Part shown: positions 40,455-49,913 of the stretch, piece by piece
Position numbering within the stretch: the stretch's first letter is position 1
How the letters are laid out: each line of letters begins with the position of its first letter
Origin: Sediminibacterium sp.
GTDB lineage: Bacteria > Bacteroidota > Bacteroidia > B-17B0 > Aurantibacillaceae
DNA: 64,000 nt
Direction of reading: 5' to 3'
Assembly (NCBI GenBank): GCA_030054095.1
Contig: JASGCO010000015.1
Location: 1-64,000, forward strand
The notes under the pieces: generated by a model
Seen by the model: the letters and a program-made list of their open reading frames with translations, nothing else
What the model was told of the DNA's origin: nothing
The model's database searches: none
Translations under genes and position numbers: made by a program

Positions 40455-41714
40455 ATGAACAAACTACTACTTTCTTTCGTTGCCCTGTACTGTTTAAAAA
40501 CGGGCGCCCAAACCATCACCGATACCGTTTCGCTCGGCGCGGGTTACAGTAACCAAAAATGGTACAGCTTACAAAATGATGAACAAGGCACGTCACAAAA
40601 TAAAGACAACTGGGACATCGCGTTTGAAATTACCGGCTTTTCAGGAGCCATTCTCGCTAACACGCAAAAATCAAATCTGCAGGTTTACAAAGCGCCATAT
40701 AAAATAAGTGATTTTGCCAGTATAGATACCAGCGGCATTACAAACTGGCCCAAGCTTAATAACAGTGATACTACCTGGGCCATAGGCGCTTTTAACAAAG
40801 GTGGTAGTTTCTCAAACTCGTATTACCTGGGATGGGGATTGTACGATGTGAATACGCATGTTGTAAACGGGGATAGTTGCTATGTAATTAAATTGTCGGC
40901 CGCAACGTATAAAAAAGTAAAGTTTAACACACTGGCAGGGGGCATTTATAATTTTACCTATTCCGATCTTAATGGTGCCAATGCGCAAACGGTGTCTTTA
41001 AATAAAGCCAACTACACCGGAAAAAATTTCGCGTATTATAATTTAACCACAAATACAGCCCTCGACCGGGAGCCAGCTTCCAATTCATGGGATTTAACGT
41101 TTGGGCGTTATGTTTCATTGATTCAGCCAGGGAATACGCCTTACGCGGTGGTGGGCGTGCTTCAGAACAAAGGGGTTCTGGCAGCGCAGGCAGATAATGT
41201 AGCCTCTCCGCAAACCTATGTTAACTGGCAGGGGCAACCATTCGTAACCGCTCATTCGGTTATTGGCAGCGATTGGAAAACTTTCGATCTGACTGCTAAT
41301 GCCTGGCGTTTGGCCGGAGATACAGTGTATTTCGTGAAGTCGAAGTCTGGTGCAATATGGAAATTACGTTTTACAGGTTTTGGCGGAAGCGCTAACGGCT
41401 CTATTATTTTTACGAAGGAAATGCTATCGGCAGTTTCTGTAGCCGAACAGCAATCCAGCTATTTAACAGGGTTTACGCTTTATCCGAATCCCTGCCAATC
41501 GTATCTCAATGTGTTATTGGCTTCTGATCAGCATCCCGCTATAACGATTGAAGTAGCAGATATTACCGGAAAGGTATGGCACAGTGCCGACGTTAAAATG
41601 AATGCAACACTTATCAACGAGAGGGTGGATGTTACAGGCTTACCACCAGGTGTGTACCTTGTAAAAGTGACCTCCAATAAAGCCACATCCGTACGTCGGT
41701 TTATAAAACAGTAA
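40455..41714 (+). CDS. HmuY-family protein with T9SS sorting domain
   Basis: A 419-residue secreted protein: signal peptide (LLLSFVALYCLKTGAQ), then a HmuY-like domain with KDNWDIAFEITGFSGAIL, NTALDREPASNSWDLTFGRY and SVIGSDWKTFDLTANAWRL, the last matching the IGxDWKxFD segment of the second HmuY protein in the operon. HmuY proteins take up haem at the cell surface. The C-terminal 80 residues have LYPNPCQSYLNVLL and GLPPGVYLVKVTSNKATSV + RRFIKQ, a type A T9SS sorting domain. So this copy is secreted and surface-attached, while the copy at 46488 is a lipoprotein. It is the first gene after the regulated promoter. Confidence 0.85.
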   Translation: MNKLLLSFVALYCLKTGAQTITDTVSLGAGYSNQKWYSLQNDEQGTSQNKDNWDIAFEITGFSGAILANTQKSNLQVYKAPYKISDFASIDTSGITNWPKLNNSDTTWAIGAFNKGGSFSNSYYLGWGLYDVNTHVVNGDSCYVIKLSAATYKKVKFNTLAGGIYNFTYSDLNGANAQTVSLNKANYTGKNFAYYNLTTNTALDREPASNSWDLTFGRYVSLIQPGNTPYAVVGVLQNKGVLAAQADNVASPQTYVNWQGQPFVTAHSVIGSDWKTFDLTANAWRLAGDTVYFVKSKSGAIWKLRFTGFGGSANGSIIFTKEMLSAVSVAEQQSSYLTGFTLYPNPCQSYLNVLLASDQHPAITIEVADITGKVWHSADVKMNATLINERVDVTGLPPGVYLVKVTSNKATSVRRFIKQ

Positions 41715-41750
41715 ATTTTACCAAACACTAGATACATTAAACAATACAAC

Positions 41751-42716
41751 ATGAAATCATTAATAACAGTGGCAGGATGCCTTATCATCTTTGCCGTAAA
41801 CGCGCAAACTAAAAAAGCAGCCATTCAAACAGCGGCCTTACCGCCTGCGGAAACAATGCAGGATAAAAAAACTGCAGATCGGGAATGTATTAAAGCGATG
41901 TGCGGCATTTATAAGGTGAGCTTTAGTTTTGCAGAAACTTTTTCGCCGGATACGGCCTATCAGTTTCATAAACGTTATAACGAGTGGGGCATAGAATATG
42001 TTTTTGTAGCGGAAGAAACAAGTGATAAAATAAGTTTACAGCATTTACTGATCGTAAACGATTCCGTAATTGTAAAACACTGGCGCCAGGATTGGGTATA
42101 TGAAAACCGGGAAGTGTATCAGTACTATAAAAACAATGAATGGATCCGGAAAACCATAACTGAGGCGGAGGCCCGAGGTACCTGGACGCAAAAAGTGTAT
42201 CAGGTAGATGATAGTCCGCGTTACGAAAGTTATGGTACCTGGGTGCATATAGACGGAAAGCATTTCTGGGAAGGCGTGAATGATGGCCCACTGCCGCGGC
42301 GTGAATTTACCAAACGCAACGACTACAATGTGTTAAAACGCCATAGTCGCATAGAAGTGTTACAGGATGGTTGGGTATTAAATCAGGACAATGAAAAAAT
42401 CATTCGCGCAAACGGCATAGATAAATTATTATGCTGGGAAAAAGGAATTGAAAAATTTACCAGAGGTAATTACGATCCCACACCTGCCCAAAAATGGTGG
42501 AACAAACAGGTACACTACTGGGCCGATGTCAGAAAAGTGTGGGCCGAAGTGTACGCCGTTAATCCGGCATTGAAACTGGACAAACGTGTTGGAGATAAAT
42601 TTCTGTTCGAGGCACTGATGGAACTTGGCGATACGCAGTGTGTTTCAAAACCCTATGTGCGGGGAGCCGCTGATACCGAGATACGTAAAGTAATAACCGC
42701 CTATCTAAAGGCATAG
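41751..42716 (+). CDS. DUF6607-like exported protein
   Basis: A 321-residue protein with a signal peptide (ITVAGCLIIFAVNAQ). Repeated aromatic-rich strands (YNEWGIEYVFVAEE, RQDWVYENREVYQYY, SYGTWVHIDGKHFWEG, CWEKGIEKFTRGNYDPTPAQ) suggest a periplasmic beta-domain. It fits my recollection of DUF6607, a family met in iron/haem uptake loci; the assignment is moderate. WRQDW and KxWNKQ patterns with many His/Trp would suit a haem binder, but no haem motif is proven. It is flanked closely by a HmuY gene and a hemerythrin gene. Confidence 0.7.
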   Translation: MKSLITVAGCLIIFAVNAQTKKAAIQTAALPPAETMQDKKTADRECIKAMCGIYKVSFSFAETFSPDTAYQFHKRYNEWGIEYVFVAEETSDKISLQHLLIVNDSVIVKHWRQDWVYENREVYQYYKNNEWIRKTITEAEARGTWTQKVYQVDDSPRYESYGTWVHIDGKHFWEGVNDGPLPRREFTKRNDYNVLKRHSRIEVLQDGWVLNQDNEKIIRANGIDKLLCWEKGIEKFTRGNYDPTPAQKWWNKQVHYWADVRKVWAEVYAVNPALKLDKRVGDKFLFEALMELGDTQCVSKPYVRGAADTEIRKVITAYLKA

Positions 42717-42729
42717 CATTAAACCGAGA

Positions 42730-43464
42730 ATGAATTACAGCGAAAGTACAATCAGAGAGTTGGTGGACAATAACAGTATATACCAGTTGTTAACCGATAA
42801 ACTCGACGTTCCGGACGAAGAGTACGATAAAACCTTCAGTCAGATTTGTTCCGAGCGCCGGGTGGATGCGGGACTTATGGAACAGATACTCAAAGCCTAT
42901 GAAACGGATGCTGATTTTGCCTGTAATGATTTTAAACGCTTCCCTGTTCCTGATCTGGTAAATTACCTGCAACGTTCCCATGCCTGGTACCTCCATAAAA
43001 AATTACCGGAGATCGAACAAACGATTCTGCAGGTGTTTAATATGTATCAAGGATCTCATAAGTTGCTGGTGTATCTGTGTCTGTTTTTTAATGATTATAA
43101 AGAACGTGTTATAATGCATATAAAAGACGAAGAAGAGCGGCTGTTCCCGTACATTCATCAGTTAATGGATGCGGCAGAAGGGAAACTGAACACTAAAACA
43201 ACTCTTCAGCTTCTGGAAACATTTTCGGTAAGGCAGTTTTTAAAGGAACATTCACATATTGAGGACGAACTACAGGAGGTTCGCCGTGAAATATTAAAGT
43301 ATAGTTATCAGAACAAATTGCCTTTGCCGTACAAAATATTTTTAAATCAGTTATACTATTTCGAAGTGGAACTAACCCGCCATGCCATACTGGAAGAAGA
43401 GGTGTTATTACCCAAGGTAATGGAAATGGAAGAAATGCTATTACGTAACCTTGCCATACGTTAA
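42730..43464 (+). CDS. Hemerythrin-like di-iron protein (YtfE/RIC-like)
   Basis: A 244-residue cytoplasmic protein. The C-terminal 160 residues form a hemerythrin four-helix bundle with ligands in QRSHAWYLHKKLPEIEQ, YKERVIMHIKDEEERLFPY, LKEHSHIEDELQ and LTRHAILEEEVLLPKV, that is, all His/Glu positions for two irons. The N-terminal 70 residues differ from the usual ScdA cysteine domain. Related proteins (RIC/YtfE) repair iron-sulfur clusters under nitric-oxide or oxidative stress. Its place inside a haem-uptake operon suggests protection or iron release during haem use. It is 14 bp after the previous gene. Confidence 0.88.
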   Translation: MNYSESTIRELVDNNSIYQLLTDKLDVPDEEYDKTFSQICSERRVDAGLMEQILKAYETDADFACNDFKRFPVPDLVNYLQRSHAWYLHKKLPEIEQTILQVFNMYQGSHKLLVYLCLFFNDYKERVIMHIKDEEERLFPYIHQLMDAAEGKLNTKTTLQLLETFSVRQFLKEHSHIEDELQEVRREILKYSYQNKLPLPYKIFLNQLYYFEVELTRHAILEEEVLLPKVMEMEEMLLRNLAIR

Positions 43465-43466
43465 TT

Positions 43467-43799
43467 ATGTGCGATTATAGAAAACTGGCCTGGCAGGCAG
43501 ATGGGTACGTGGTGGAATGTAAGGCGTGTAAAAGCATACAACTGGCTTTTGGTACAACCGTACTGAGAATGACGAAGAAAGCCTATCGGGCATTTTGCGC
43601 GCAGGTAGAACGAGGAATGAAGTCTATTCATAACGCACCCTTTCCTGAATCGAAATCCTTTCACCTGGATACCTATTCTGCTGGTACCCTTATGGTATTA
43701 AATCAACAGGAATTAATTAAACTACAGGCATTGTTAGAAGAGGCGGCATTTTCACTTGAAATGAAACGCGTATTGGATAGCAGCAAAATAGAAGGATGA
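43467..43799 (+). CDS. Small protein of unknown function (possibly DUF6686)
   Basis: A 110-residue protein. It opens MCDYRKLAWQADGYVVECKA + CKSIQLAFG, with cysteines C2, C18 and C21 that could bind metal. The rest is helical with no named motif (KSFHLDTYSAGTLMVLNQQE). It lies 3 bp after the hemerythrin gene and overlaps the TonB-receptor gene by four bases (ATGA). Related small proteins near hemerythrins in Bacteroidota are named DUF6686, as I recall. A regulator or metal sensor of the operon is one possibility. Confidence 0.6.
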   Translation: MCDYRKLAWQADGYVVECKACKSIQLAFGTTVLRMTKKAYRAFCAQVERGMKSIHNAPFPESKSFHLDTYSAGTLMVLNQQELIKLQALLEEAAFSLEMKRVLDSSKIEG

Positions 43800-46042
43800 G
43801 GAACTGTTGGGTGGTGATAATTGTTTTAGCGAAAATGACTCTCGGGCAAACGCTTAAAGTAGTGTCAACTGTTGGCGATGAACCAGTGTCGTTTGCCGCG
43901 CTGAAAGCAGAGCACAATGGAAAGACGTGCGTTGTAAAATTAACGGACGCGTATGGTATGGTGAACTGGAACGGTGCACTGACAGATTCCCTCGCCTATA
44001 CTGTAAACGTAAAATCAGTGGGTTTCCTCCCATTCACGCAACGGTTAACCGGCGCTGAACTTAAAACGCTTTCACGTATTCGTTTGCATCCTGATTCGGT
44101 TCAGTTGACAGAAGTAGTGGTTACCGCGCAGTACGCGCCTGTTCCGGTACATCAAACCGTTCAAACAGTACGGGTAATAGACCGGGAAAAAATGGAGCGG
44201 ATGGGAGCCGTTAACCTGCGGGATGTTCTGATCCATCAATTAAATGCACGCATTGAACAGGATAATATTTTAGGTGCAGGAATGCGGTTTCAGGGAATCA
44301 GTGGCGAAAACGTAAAGGTGCTTATAGATGGCGTACCTGTAATAGGACGGCTTAACGGAAATGTAGATCTCTCTCAGCTAAATTTAAGTAATGTGGAAAG
44401 GATAGAAATTACGGAAGGCCCCTTGTCTGTACAATATGGAACCAACGCACTGGCAGGAACCATTAATTTGATTACTTCCAAACCCTTTCAGAAAAAATAC
44501 ACGATCGGAACAAGTTTGTGGTACGAAAGTACAGGACAGTATAATACCACGCTTAATGGCTCAGTCGCTTCTGGGCGGCACTTTGTTCAGTTTTCGGGTG
44601 GCCGTAATTATTTTGATGGCTGGAATGCAGGAGAAACACCTTTTACGTTTCCGGTTTCGCAAGTGGCGGATAGTACACGCTATAAGCAATGGAAACCTAA
44701 AGAGCAGTATTTTGCCGGGCTTGAAGGCCGGTGTGGACTAAAGCGGTTGTCGGCAGATTTTAAAACGGCATGGTTTACCGAAACCATTACCAACAGAGGC
44801 TATCCCAGGGCACCCTATGGAGAAAGCAGTTTTGATGATTATTACTATACCCGAAGGCTTGACAATGCAGTAGCGCTTAATGGAGCGATTTCTCCTGACT
44901 GGAGCGTATCATCCGTATCCGCTTTTAACGTGTACCGGCGCGTAAAAAAAACGGTGTACAAGGATCTGACGACGCTTGACGAAATGCTTAGTGCTAATCC
45001 CGGTGATCAGGACACTACCGGGTTCCACTTATGGATGTCGCGCGCTTCTTTTATCCGAAAGAAAGAAGCGGCTGTGTTTAATTATGAGCTAGGATACGAT
45101 GTTAATTATGAGTCGGCCATCGGCAAACGCATAAAAGAACATGTTCGTTATATGGGCGATTACGCCTTGTTTGTTACAGCTGAATGCAATCTGTTCCGGA
45201 AACTGCAATTAAAAGGGGGAGCAAGATACGCCTATAATACACGTTACCGGGCGCCGCTAATTCCCTCGCTGAATATCAGCTACAGGCCTTTTCCGGCGCA
45301 TACCATCAGAGCCGGATACGCGCTGGGTTACAGAGCCCCTTCTATAAAAGAATTGTATTTCTATTTTGTAGATATAAACCATCAGATTGCAGGAAACGAT
45401 AAGTTAACGGCGGAAAAGGGAAACACTATTACCTTTAATTACCAATACACACTAAAGCGTCATGCTTTTCAGTTTAAGTATGAGGCGGGAGGTTTTTATA
45501 ATGCGATACGAGGATTGATTACATTGGCGCAGGTTCAGGGAATGGAGTACACGTACGTGAATATTGGGGAGTACAAAACAAAGGGCGCACAAATGCAGCT
45601 ACAATGTCAGTATAAACAAACGGGTTTGCAACTGGGTATGGTGTACGCAGGGCGCTCTAATGTTCCGGAGAGTCCGATGGTAAAGCCGTTTAGCTATAGC
45701 CCGGAGCTAAATGCTTCGCTCAATCATTCGCTTTTAAAGCAGGGTTTAACGCTTTCTTTCTTTTATAAGTATAATGGAAAAATAGCGGCATTTGTACAAC
45801 AGGGGGATGCCATAAATCAGCGGTTAATTCAGGATTATCACACCGCCGATTTTACAGTAACAAAACAGTTTCTGTCAGATCGTATTCATTTGGTGGCGGG
45901 GTGTAAAAATATACTGAACGTTACCTCCATACAGCAAACAGCCGGGGGAGGTGCCCATGCTTCCGGAAGTAATTCTTTGCCAGTAGCCACAGGGCGTAAC
46001 TACTTTATGAAATTAACTTTAACAATAGAACAATGGAAATGA
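43796..46042 (+). CDS. TonB-dependent receptor, haem/iron uptake (HmuR-like)
   Basis: A 748-residue outer-membrane receptor. A signal peptide (VVIIVLAKMTLGQ) and a short carboxypeptidase-like N-terminal domain (residues about 17-105) are followed by the plug (about 110-225; VRVIDREKMERMGAVNLRDV, VKVLIDGVPV and VERIEITEGPLSVQYGTNA). A 22-strand barrel then ends in KLTLTIEQWK. The plug motif VERIEI.xG..S..YG is strongly conserved. With two HmuY proteins in the same operon, haem is the likely substrate. The stop overlaps the DoxX gene by four bases. No TonB or ExbBD genes are seen. Confidence 0.9.
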   Translation: MRNCWVVIIVLAKMTLGQTLKVVSTVGDEPVSFAALKAEHNGKTCVVKLTDAYGMVNWNGALTDSLAYTVNVKSVGFLPFTQRLTGAELKTLSRIRLHPDSVQLTEVVVTAQYAPVPVHQTVQTVRVIDREKMERMGAVNLRDVLIHQLNARIEQDNILGAGMRFQGISGENVKVLIDGVPVIGRLNGNVDLSQLNLSNVERIEITEGPLSVQYGTNALAGTINLITSKPFQKKYTIGTSLWYESTGQYNTTLNGSVASGRHFVQFSGGRNYFDGWNAGETPFTFPVSQVADSTRYKQWKPKEQYFAGLEGRCGLKRLSADFKTAWFTETITNRGYPRAPYGESSFDDYYYTRRLDNAVALNGAISPDWSVSSVSAFNVYRRVKKTVYKDLTTLDEMLSANPGDQDTTGFHLWMSRASFIRKKEAAVFNYELGYDVNYESAIGKRIKEHVRYMGDYALFVTAECNLFRKLQLKGGARYAYNTRYRAPLIPSLNISYRPFPAHTIRAGYALGYRAPSIKELYFYFVDINHQIAGNDKLTAEKGNTITFNYQYTLKRHAFQFKYEAGGFYNAIRGLITLAQVQGMEYTYVNIGEYKTKGAQMQLQCQYKQTGLQLGMVYAGRSNVPESPMVKPFSYSPELNASLNHSLLKQGLTLSFFYKYNGKIAAFVQQGDAINQRLIQDYHTADFTVTKQFLSDRIHLVAGCKNILNVTSIQQTAGGGAHASGSNSLPVATGRNYFMKLTLTIEQWK

Positions 46043-46491
46043 AAAAGACAATTCGCGTAACGTTTATCGTCTTACGCTTAGCTTTAGGGTCGCTTATGGT
46101 TTGGGGCGGCATGGGAAAATTTACCGGTAGCAAGCCTCCTGCCGATCAGATGCTTACATTATCTCAGGAGAAGAAAGCGGCATTACTAGGCGACCCGGAT
46201 GCGTTAAAAATCCGGAATTATATTTTTGGAATGAAGCAAAGTGGTTTTGCATGGGAGCTACTGGGTGTGGCAGAAATGGCCGGAGGACTCTTGTTAATCT
46301 CGCAGATTTTTTCATTTCTGGGAGCCTTGATGCTATTGCCGGTAACCATACATATTTTCTTATTTCACCTTGTGCTTGAACCACACGAGCCGGGCGAAGT
46401 TATTCTGGCGGTTTTATACCTGATTGTTAATCTCGCATTGATTGTTAAGGAATACCGATTATTTAAACCCTTGATAAAACTGAATGTATGA
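46039..46491 (+). CDS. DoxX-like small membrane protein
   Basis: A 150-residue protein with four hydrophobic segments. It begins TFIVLRLALGSLMVWGGMGK, and the later EMAGGLLLISQIFSFLGAL and PVTIHIFLFHLVLEPHEPGE match the DoxX pattern. The function of the family is not defined. The operon's other junctions are ATGA overlaps, and one is present at 46039, so I use that ATG rather than 46033. It overlaps the HmuY lipoprotein gene by 4 bp. It may help energise or stabilise the transport system; that is inference. Confidence 0.75.
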   Translation: MKKTIRVTFIVLRLALGSLMVWGGMGKFTGSKPPADQMLTLSQEKKAALLGDPDALKIRNYIFGMKQSGFAWELLGVAEMAGGLLLISQIFSFLGALMLLPVTIHIFLFHLVLEPHEPGEVILAVLYLIVNLALIVKEYRLFKPLIKLNV

Positions 46492-47459
46492 GATGGTTTT
46501 GTTTGTTAGTGCCGATTATCGTGCTTATTGTTTCCGGATGCGAAAAAAGGGAAATACCTGTGCCTCCTTTTAACAGGGGAGATATTATTACAGCATCTGT
46601 GGAGATGATGCCCGATTACCGTCAGCAGATCTGGTACAGTCTGAATGCTAATAAAGTAATAAGTGTAAACACCAAGGAAGATTGGGATCTGGCATTCGAT
46701 TGCCGCTCAGGAAGCGGTTCTGTTTATATAAATACCGCCAAGGTAATGCGGGCTTACCGTACGGGGAAGCAATCACTCCGTGAAGTAACTGATACAAGCG
46801 GGCTTGGGGCAAATGGTAAAGCCGATGCCCCCAGTGGTAATCCGGACAGTATCGTGATTAAGGATTGGCAGACGCAACCGTCAGTATATATTTTGAACAT
46901 GGGCTACACGCTTACCAACCAGCCGGCAGGGTATTATAAATTGAAACTAATTTCGGTAAATGGTGATAAGTGCTTTATTGAATATGGAAAAGTGTTTGAT
47001 ACGCTTGTTCATACTGCTGAAATTACCATGCAGAAAGGGTATAGTCGTGTTATGTATTCGTTGCTTAAAGGGCAGCAGGTAGCTATAGAGCCTAAGCAAG
47101 CCGATTACGATTTGTGTTTTACCCAGTACACGCACCATTTCGCCAATCCTTTCCAGTACTATCAGGTAACGGGCGTGCTTACCAACAATTATAAAACACG
47201 GGTAGCACCATGTAATGGTAAATCGTTTACGCAGGTAACCGCGGCAGATACAGGACGTGTTGTGTTTACCAGTCGCCAGAATGCCATTGGTTTCGATTGG
47301 AAAACTTTTGATCTGAATACCAATCAGTTTACGGTGGATGCGTCAAAAGTTTATATTGTACAGGATAGTAGAGGGTTTTATTATAAACTGCATTTTATAG
47401 ATTTTTATAACCCATTTGGGATAAAAGGTTGCCCAAAATTTGAGTTTAAGAAGCTATGA
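46488..47459 (+). CDS. HmuY-family lipoprotein
   Basis: A 323-residue lipoprotein with lipobox VSGC (Cys at 18). HmuY-like features are QQIWYSLNANKVISVNTKED + WDLAFDCRSG, VKDW-type loops, QADYDLCFTQYTHHF and IGFDWKTFDLNTNQF; these are shared in order with the T9SS-sorted paralogue at 40455. HmuY binds haem through two histidines in Porphyromonas. Here the candidate is the His pair in QYTHHFANP. As the last gene of the seven-gene operon it gives a second haem-binding protein anchored in the outer membrane. Confidence 0.85.
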   Translation: MRWFCLLVPIIVLIVSGCEKREIPVPPFNRGDIITASVEMMPDYRQQIWYSLNANKVISVNTKEDWDLAFDCRSGSGSVYINTAKVMRAYRTGKQSLREVTDTSGLGANGKADAPSGNPDSIVIKDWQTQPSVYILNMGYTLTNQPAGYYKLKLISVNGDKCFIEYGKVFDTLVHTAEITMQKGYSRVMYSLLKGQQVAIEPKQADYDLCFTQYTHHFANPFQYYQVTGVLTNNYKTRVAPCNGKSFTQVTAADTGRVVFTSRQNAIGFDWKTFDLNTNQFTVDASKVYIVQDSRGFYYKLHFIDFYNPFGIKGCPKFEFKKL

Positions 47460-47494
47460 TGCAAACGTAGTATTGCCAGATAAATCTGTTTGTA

Positions 47495-48808
47495 TTAATC
47501 TATTTTAATCCCAATCACCAACACATCATCCACCTGTTCCAGATGTCCTTTCCATGCCTGAAAAGCCGTTTCTATTTGTTTATGTTGTTCTTTCATGGAA
47601 AGCGAACCTATGCTTATAAATAATTCTTTCATGCGTTTGTACATGAATTTTTTGCCTTTGTCGCCGCCGAACTGATCGGCATAGCCATCTGTAAATAAAT
47701 ATACACAGTCTCTGGTTTGCAGATCAAATGATTTGTCGGTAAAACTGGTATTCTGCTGTTCGGTAGAGGCGGTTATAGGAAATTTATCGGCTTTTAATTC
47801 CGTTAGTTCGCCATTTCTTACAATAAATACGGGATTATTGGCGCCGGCGAAATGCAAACGTTTGGTCTGTTTTTCAATGGCAATTAGTGCCACATCCATA
47901 CCATCGCGTAACGAGGGTTCGTGTTCAGAGGCTTTATTGTTTAAGATTTTTTTGATTTCCGCATTGATAAAATTCAGCGCATCCGCCGGAGAGTTTACTT
48001 TAGGGTGTGTTGAGGTTTGGGTGAGCAGATTGCTGCCAATAATGCTCATAAATGCCCCGGGAACACCATGTCCGGTACAATCTGCTGCGGCTACGCATAA
48101 CAACTCGGTTGGGTTGCCGCCACTTTGGTTAGCGATCACACGGTCGAACCAGTAAAAATCGCCACTTACAATATCGCGTGGATGAAAGAAAATAAATGCG
48201 TCGGTAAAAAGATTAAGAATCCCGTCTTTGTTTTGAAGAACGGAGCCCTGAATACGTTTGGCGTATAAAATAGAGTCAGTAATGTCTTTGTTTTTTTCCT
48301 CAATGATTTTACTTTGTTCCTTTATTTCATTTTCCATTTTAAGGCGTTCCCTGATGTCGCGGGCGTAAATAACAATGGCCGGCCGACCGGCAAAAGGGGC
48401 CACCTTGGCGCTGCATTCTACCGGAAGTGTGTCGCCGGTTGCGGTAACAAAAGGAATATCTGTAAAAATCAATCCTTTTTTTTCCCATACATCGGCCACG
48501 CGTGCCGAGCTTTCGTTTAATAGTTCGGCGGGCTGAATGTCGAAAAGGGTGCGGGTGAGCAGTTCCGCTTTACTATACCCTAACATATCCGCGGCAGAGG
48601 GATTGCATTGTAATATACTTCCGTTGGCAATGTCAATTACAAATAAGGCGTCATTGGCTTGTTCGATAATGCTTTCGTAATTGTTTTTGTCTTTTTCGAG
48701 CAGGTTTAAGTTATTGGCCAATAGTTTCTGTTTCAGGTACTGACCCCAGGCAACGATCAGACTCATGATGAAGAAACTGCTTAAAATAATGACGATAACG
48801 TATAACAT
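47495..48808 (-). CDS. Membrane-anchored PAS-SpoIIE (PP2C-type) phosphatase
   Basis: A 437-residue signalling protein. A transmembrane segment (VIVIILSSFFIMSLIVAW) precedes a coiled-coil stretch, a PAS domain (about 45-155, with FVIDIANGSILQCNPSAADM and LGYSKAELL) and a second coiled coil. A SpoIIE-type phosphatase follows with HPRDIVSGDFYWFD, CVAAADCTGHGVPGAFMSII and YLFTDGYADQFGGDKGKKFM. The metal-binding aspartates (SGDF, ADCTGHG, TDG) are present, so it should be active. In other bacteria such enzymes act on phosphorylated anti-sigma antagonists, but no partner kinase or STAS protein lies nearby. It ends convergently with the haem operon. Confidence 0.88.
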   Translation of the reverse strand: MLYVIVIILSSFFIMSLIVAWGQYLKQKLLANNLNLLEKDKNNYESIIEQANDALFVIDIANGSILQCNPSAADMLGYSKAELLTRTLFDIQPAELLNESSARVADVWEKKGLIFTDIPFVTATGDTLPVECSAKVAPFAGRPAIVIYARDIRERLKMENEIKEQSKIIEEKNKDITDSILYAKRIQGSVLQNKDGILNLFTDAFIFFHPRDIVSGDFYWFDRVIANQSGGNPTELLCVAAADCTGHGVPGAFMSIIGSNLLTQTSTHPKVNSPADALNFINAEIKKILNNKASEHEPSLRDGMDVALIAIEKQTKRLHFAGANNPVFIVRNGELTELKADKFPITASTEQQNTSFTDKSFDLQTRDCVYLFTDGYADQFGGDKGKKFMYKRMKELFISIGSLSMKEQHKQIETAFQAWKGHLEQVDDVLVIGIKID

Positions 48809-48819
48809 ACAGGCTTTTA

Positions 48820-49797
48820 TTACAGGTGTTCCAGTATCGGAAATATTTTTTCAGGGTTCAGAAATTCGCCCACTTTGTCGGGGCGCGAAACGTAACGTAC
48901 TATGCCGTTTTTGTCCACCAGAAAGGAGGCAGGTAGCGGAATACCTTCTTCGTACTTATCAGCAAAGTCATTATCATATTCGTTGAGTTGCACACCGTAT
49001 TCCATGGCAATACGTTGCCGTTCATCGGCCAGCACCTTAAACTCCAGTCCAAGTTTCATTACCATATCGCGGTTAACACCTACCGGATCGGGGCCAATAG
49101 CCATACAGAAAATGTTTTTTTCTAAAAAACGGTGATTGTTTTTCATGTAGGTTCTCAGCATCATGTGGCAGGCCGGACACCAGTCGCCACGCACAAAAAT
49201 CAGTAAAGTGTGTCGCTGCCCTCTAAAATCGGACAGAGTTACGGGCAACCCGTTTTGGTCAGGGAGGGTAAAGTCCGGTGCCTCTGTATTTAATTGCACT
49301 TTGTAACCACTTTGCACATGCGCCCCCAGTTGTTTCTGATCTTTGTAAATACCCCAAGCAAGAATCCCCTGAAACGCAATCAGAATACCCGGAAACAGCC
49401 AGGCCTTAAAATCATGATCCTGAAAAAGGTTTCCGCTTAGATACAAGCCAAGTGCCGTAAAAAGTAATACAGGTTCCAGCCATTTGCCGCCGGTTAGGGT
49501 AAACGTTCCTAAAAAAATAATCCGTAGTAAAGCTCCTGAAACCGAAACCAACAGAGCCAGAGTGATAAACGGAAAATGCTGAAAAGGGTAATCAATAGAA
49601 AAACCTATGGTTAGCGCGGTAAAGAAAGCCGCCAGGAACTGGTAACGTGATGTGTAGGTAGATACTTCTTTCATGGCCATAAAGTAGCCGGCCATTGCGT
49701 AAATAAACCCCAGCCAGGGGAGTACCGACCACAGGAGTGCTAAAGCCGTTAAGCCACAAACAACGCCTAAAAGTGTGTAAACGTGCAGGATGCGCAT
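48820..49797 (-). CDS. Membrane protein with C-terminal redoxin domain (AhpC/TSA-type)
   Basis: A 325-residue protein. Five to six hydrophobic segments occupy residues 1-150, followed by a peroxiredoxin/thioredoxin-like domain (about 170-325). This includes PDFTLPDQNGLPVTLSDFRG, VRGDWCPACHMMLRTY (with the CxxC-type pair C208 and C211) and LPASFLVDKNGIVRYVSRPD. The CPAC pair suggests a thiol-disulfide exchange or peroxide-reducing role near the membrane. The gene lies 11 bp upstream of the PAS-SpoIIE gene on the same strand. The upstream region carries a MITE-like element. Membrane-linked redoxins of this type are known but not well studied. Confidence 0.8.
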   Translation of the reverse strand: MRILHVYTLLGVVCGLTALALLWSVLPWLGFIYAMAGYFMAMKEVSTYTSRYQFLAAFFTALTIGFSIDYPFQHFPFITLALLVSVSGALLRIIFLGTFTLTGGKWLEPVLLFTALGLYLSGNLFQDHDFKAWLFPGILIAFQGILAWGIYKDQKQLGAHVQSGYKVQLNTEAPDFTLPDQNGLPVTLSDFRGQRHTLLIFVRGDWCPACHMMLRTYMKNNHRFLEKNIFCMAIGPDPVGVNRDMVMKLGLEFKVLADERQRIAMEYGVQLNEYDNDFADKYEEGIPLPASFLVDKNGIVRYVSRPDKVGEFLNPEKIFPILEHL

Positions 49798-49913
49798 GCG
49801 AGTGTAAATTAATGAATATTATTTAGTTAGGCAAAAAGGAACGTTTTGTTTCATAAAATTTCAAGTTTATTTCTGATACTTTAACTACGAATTTAAATGG
49901 GGCTTTGGTTTTA

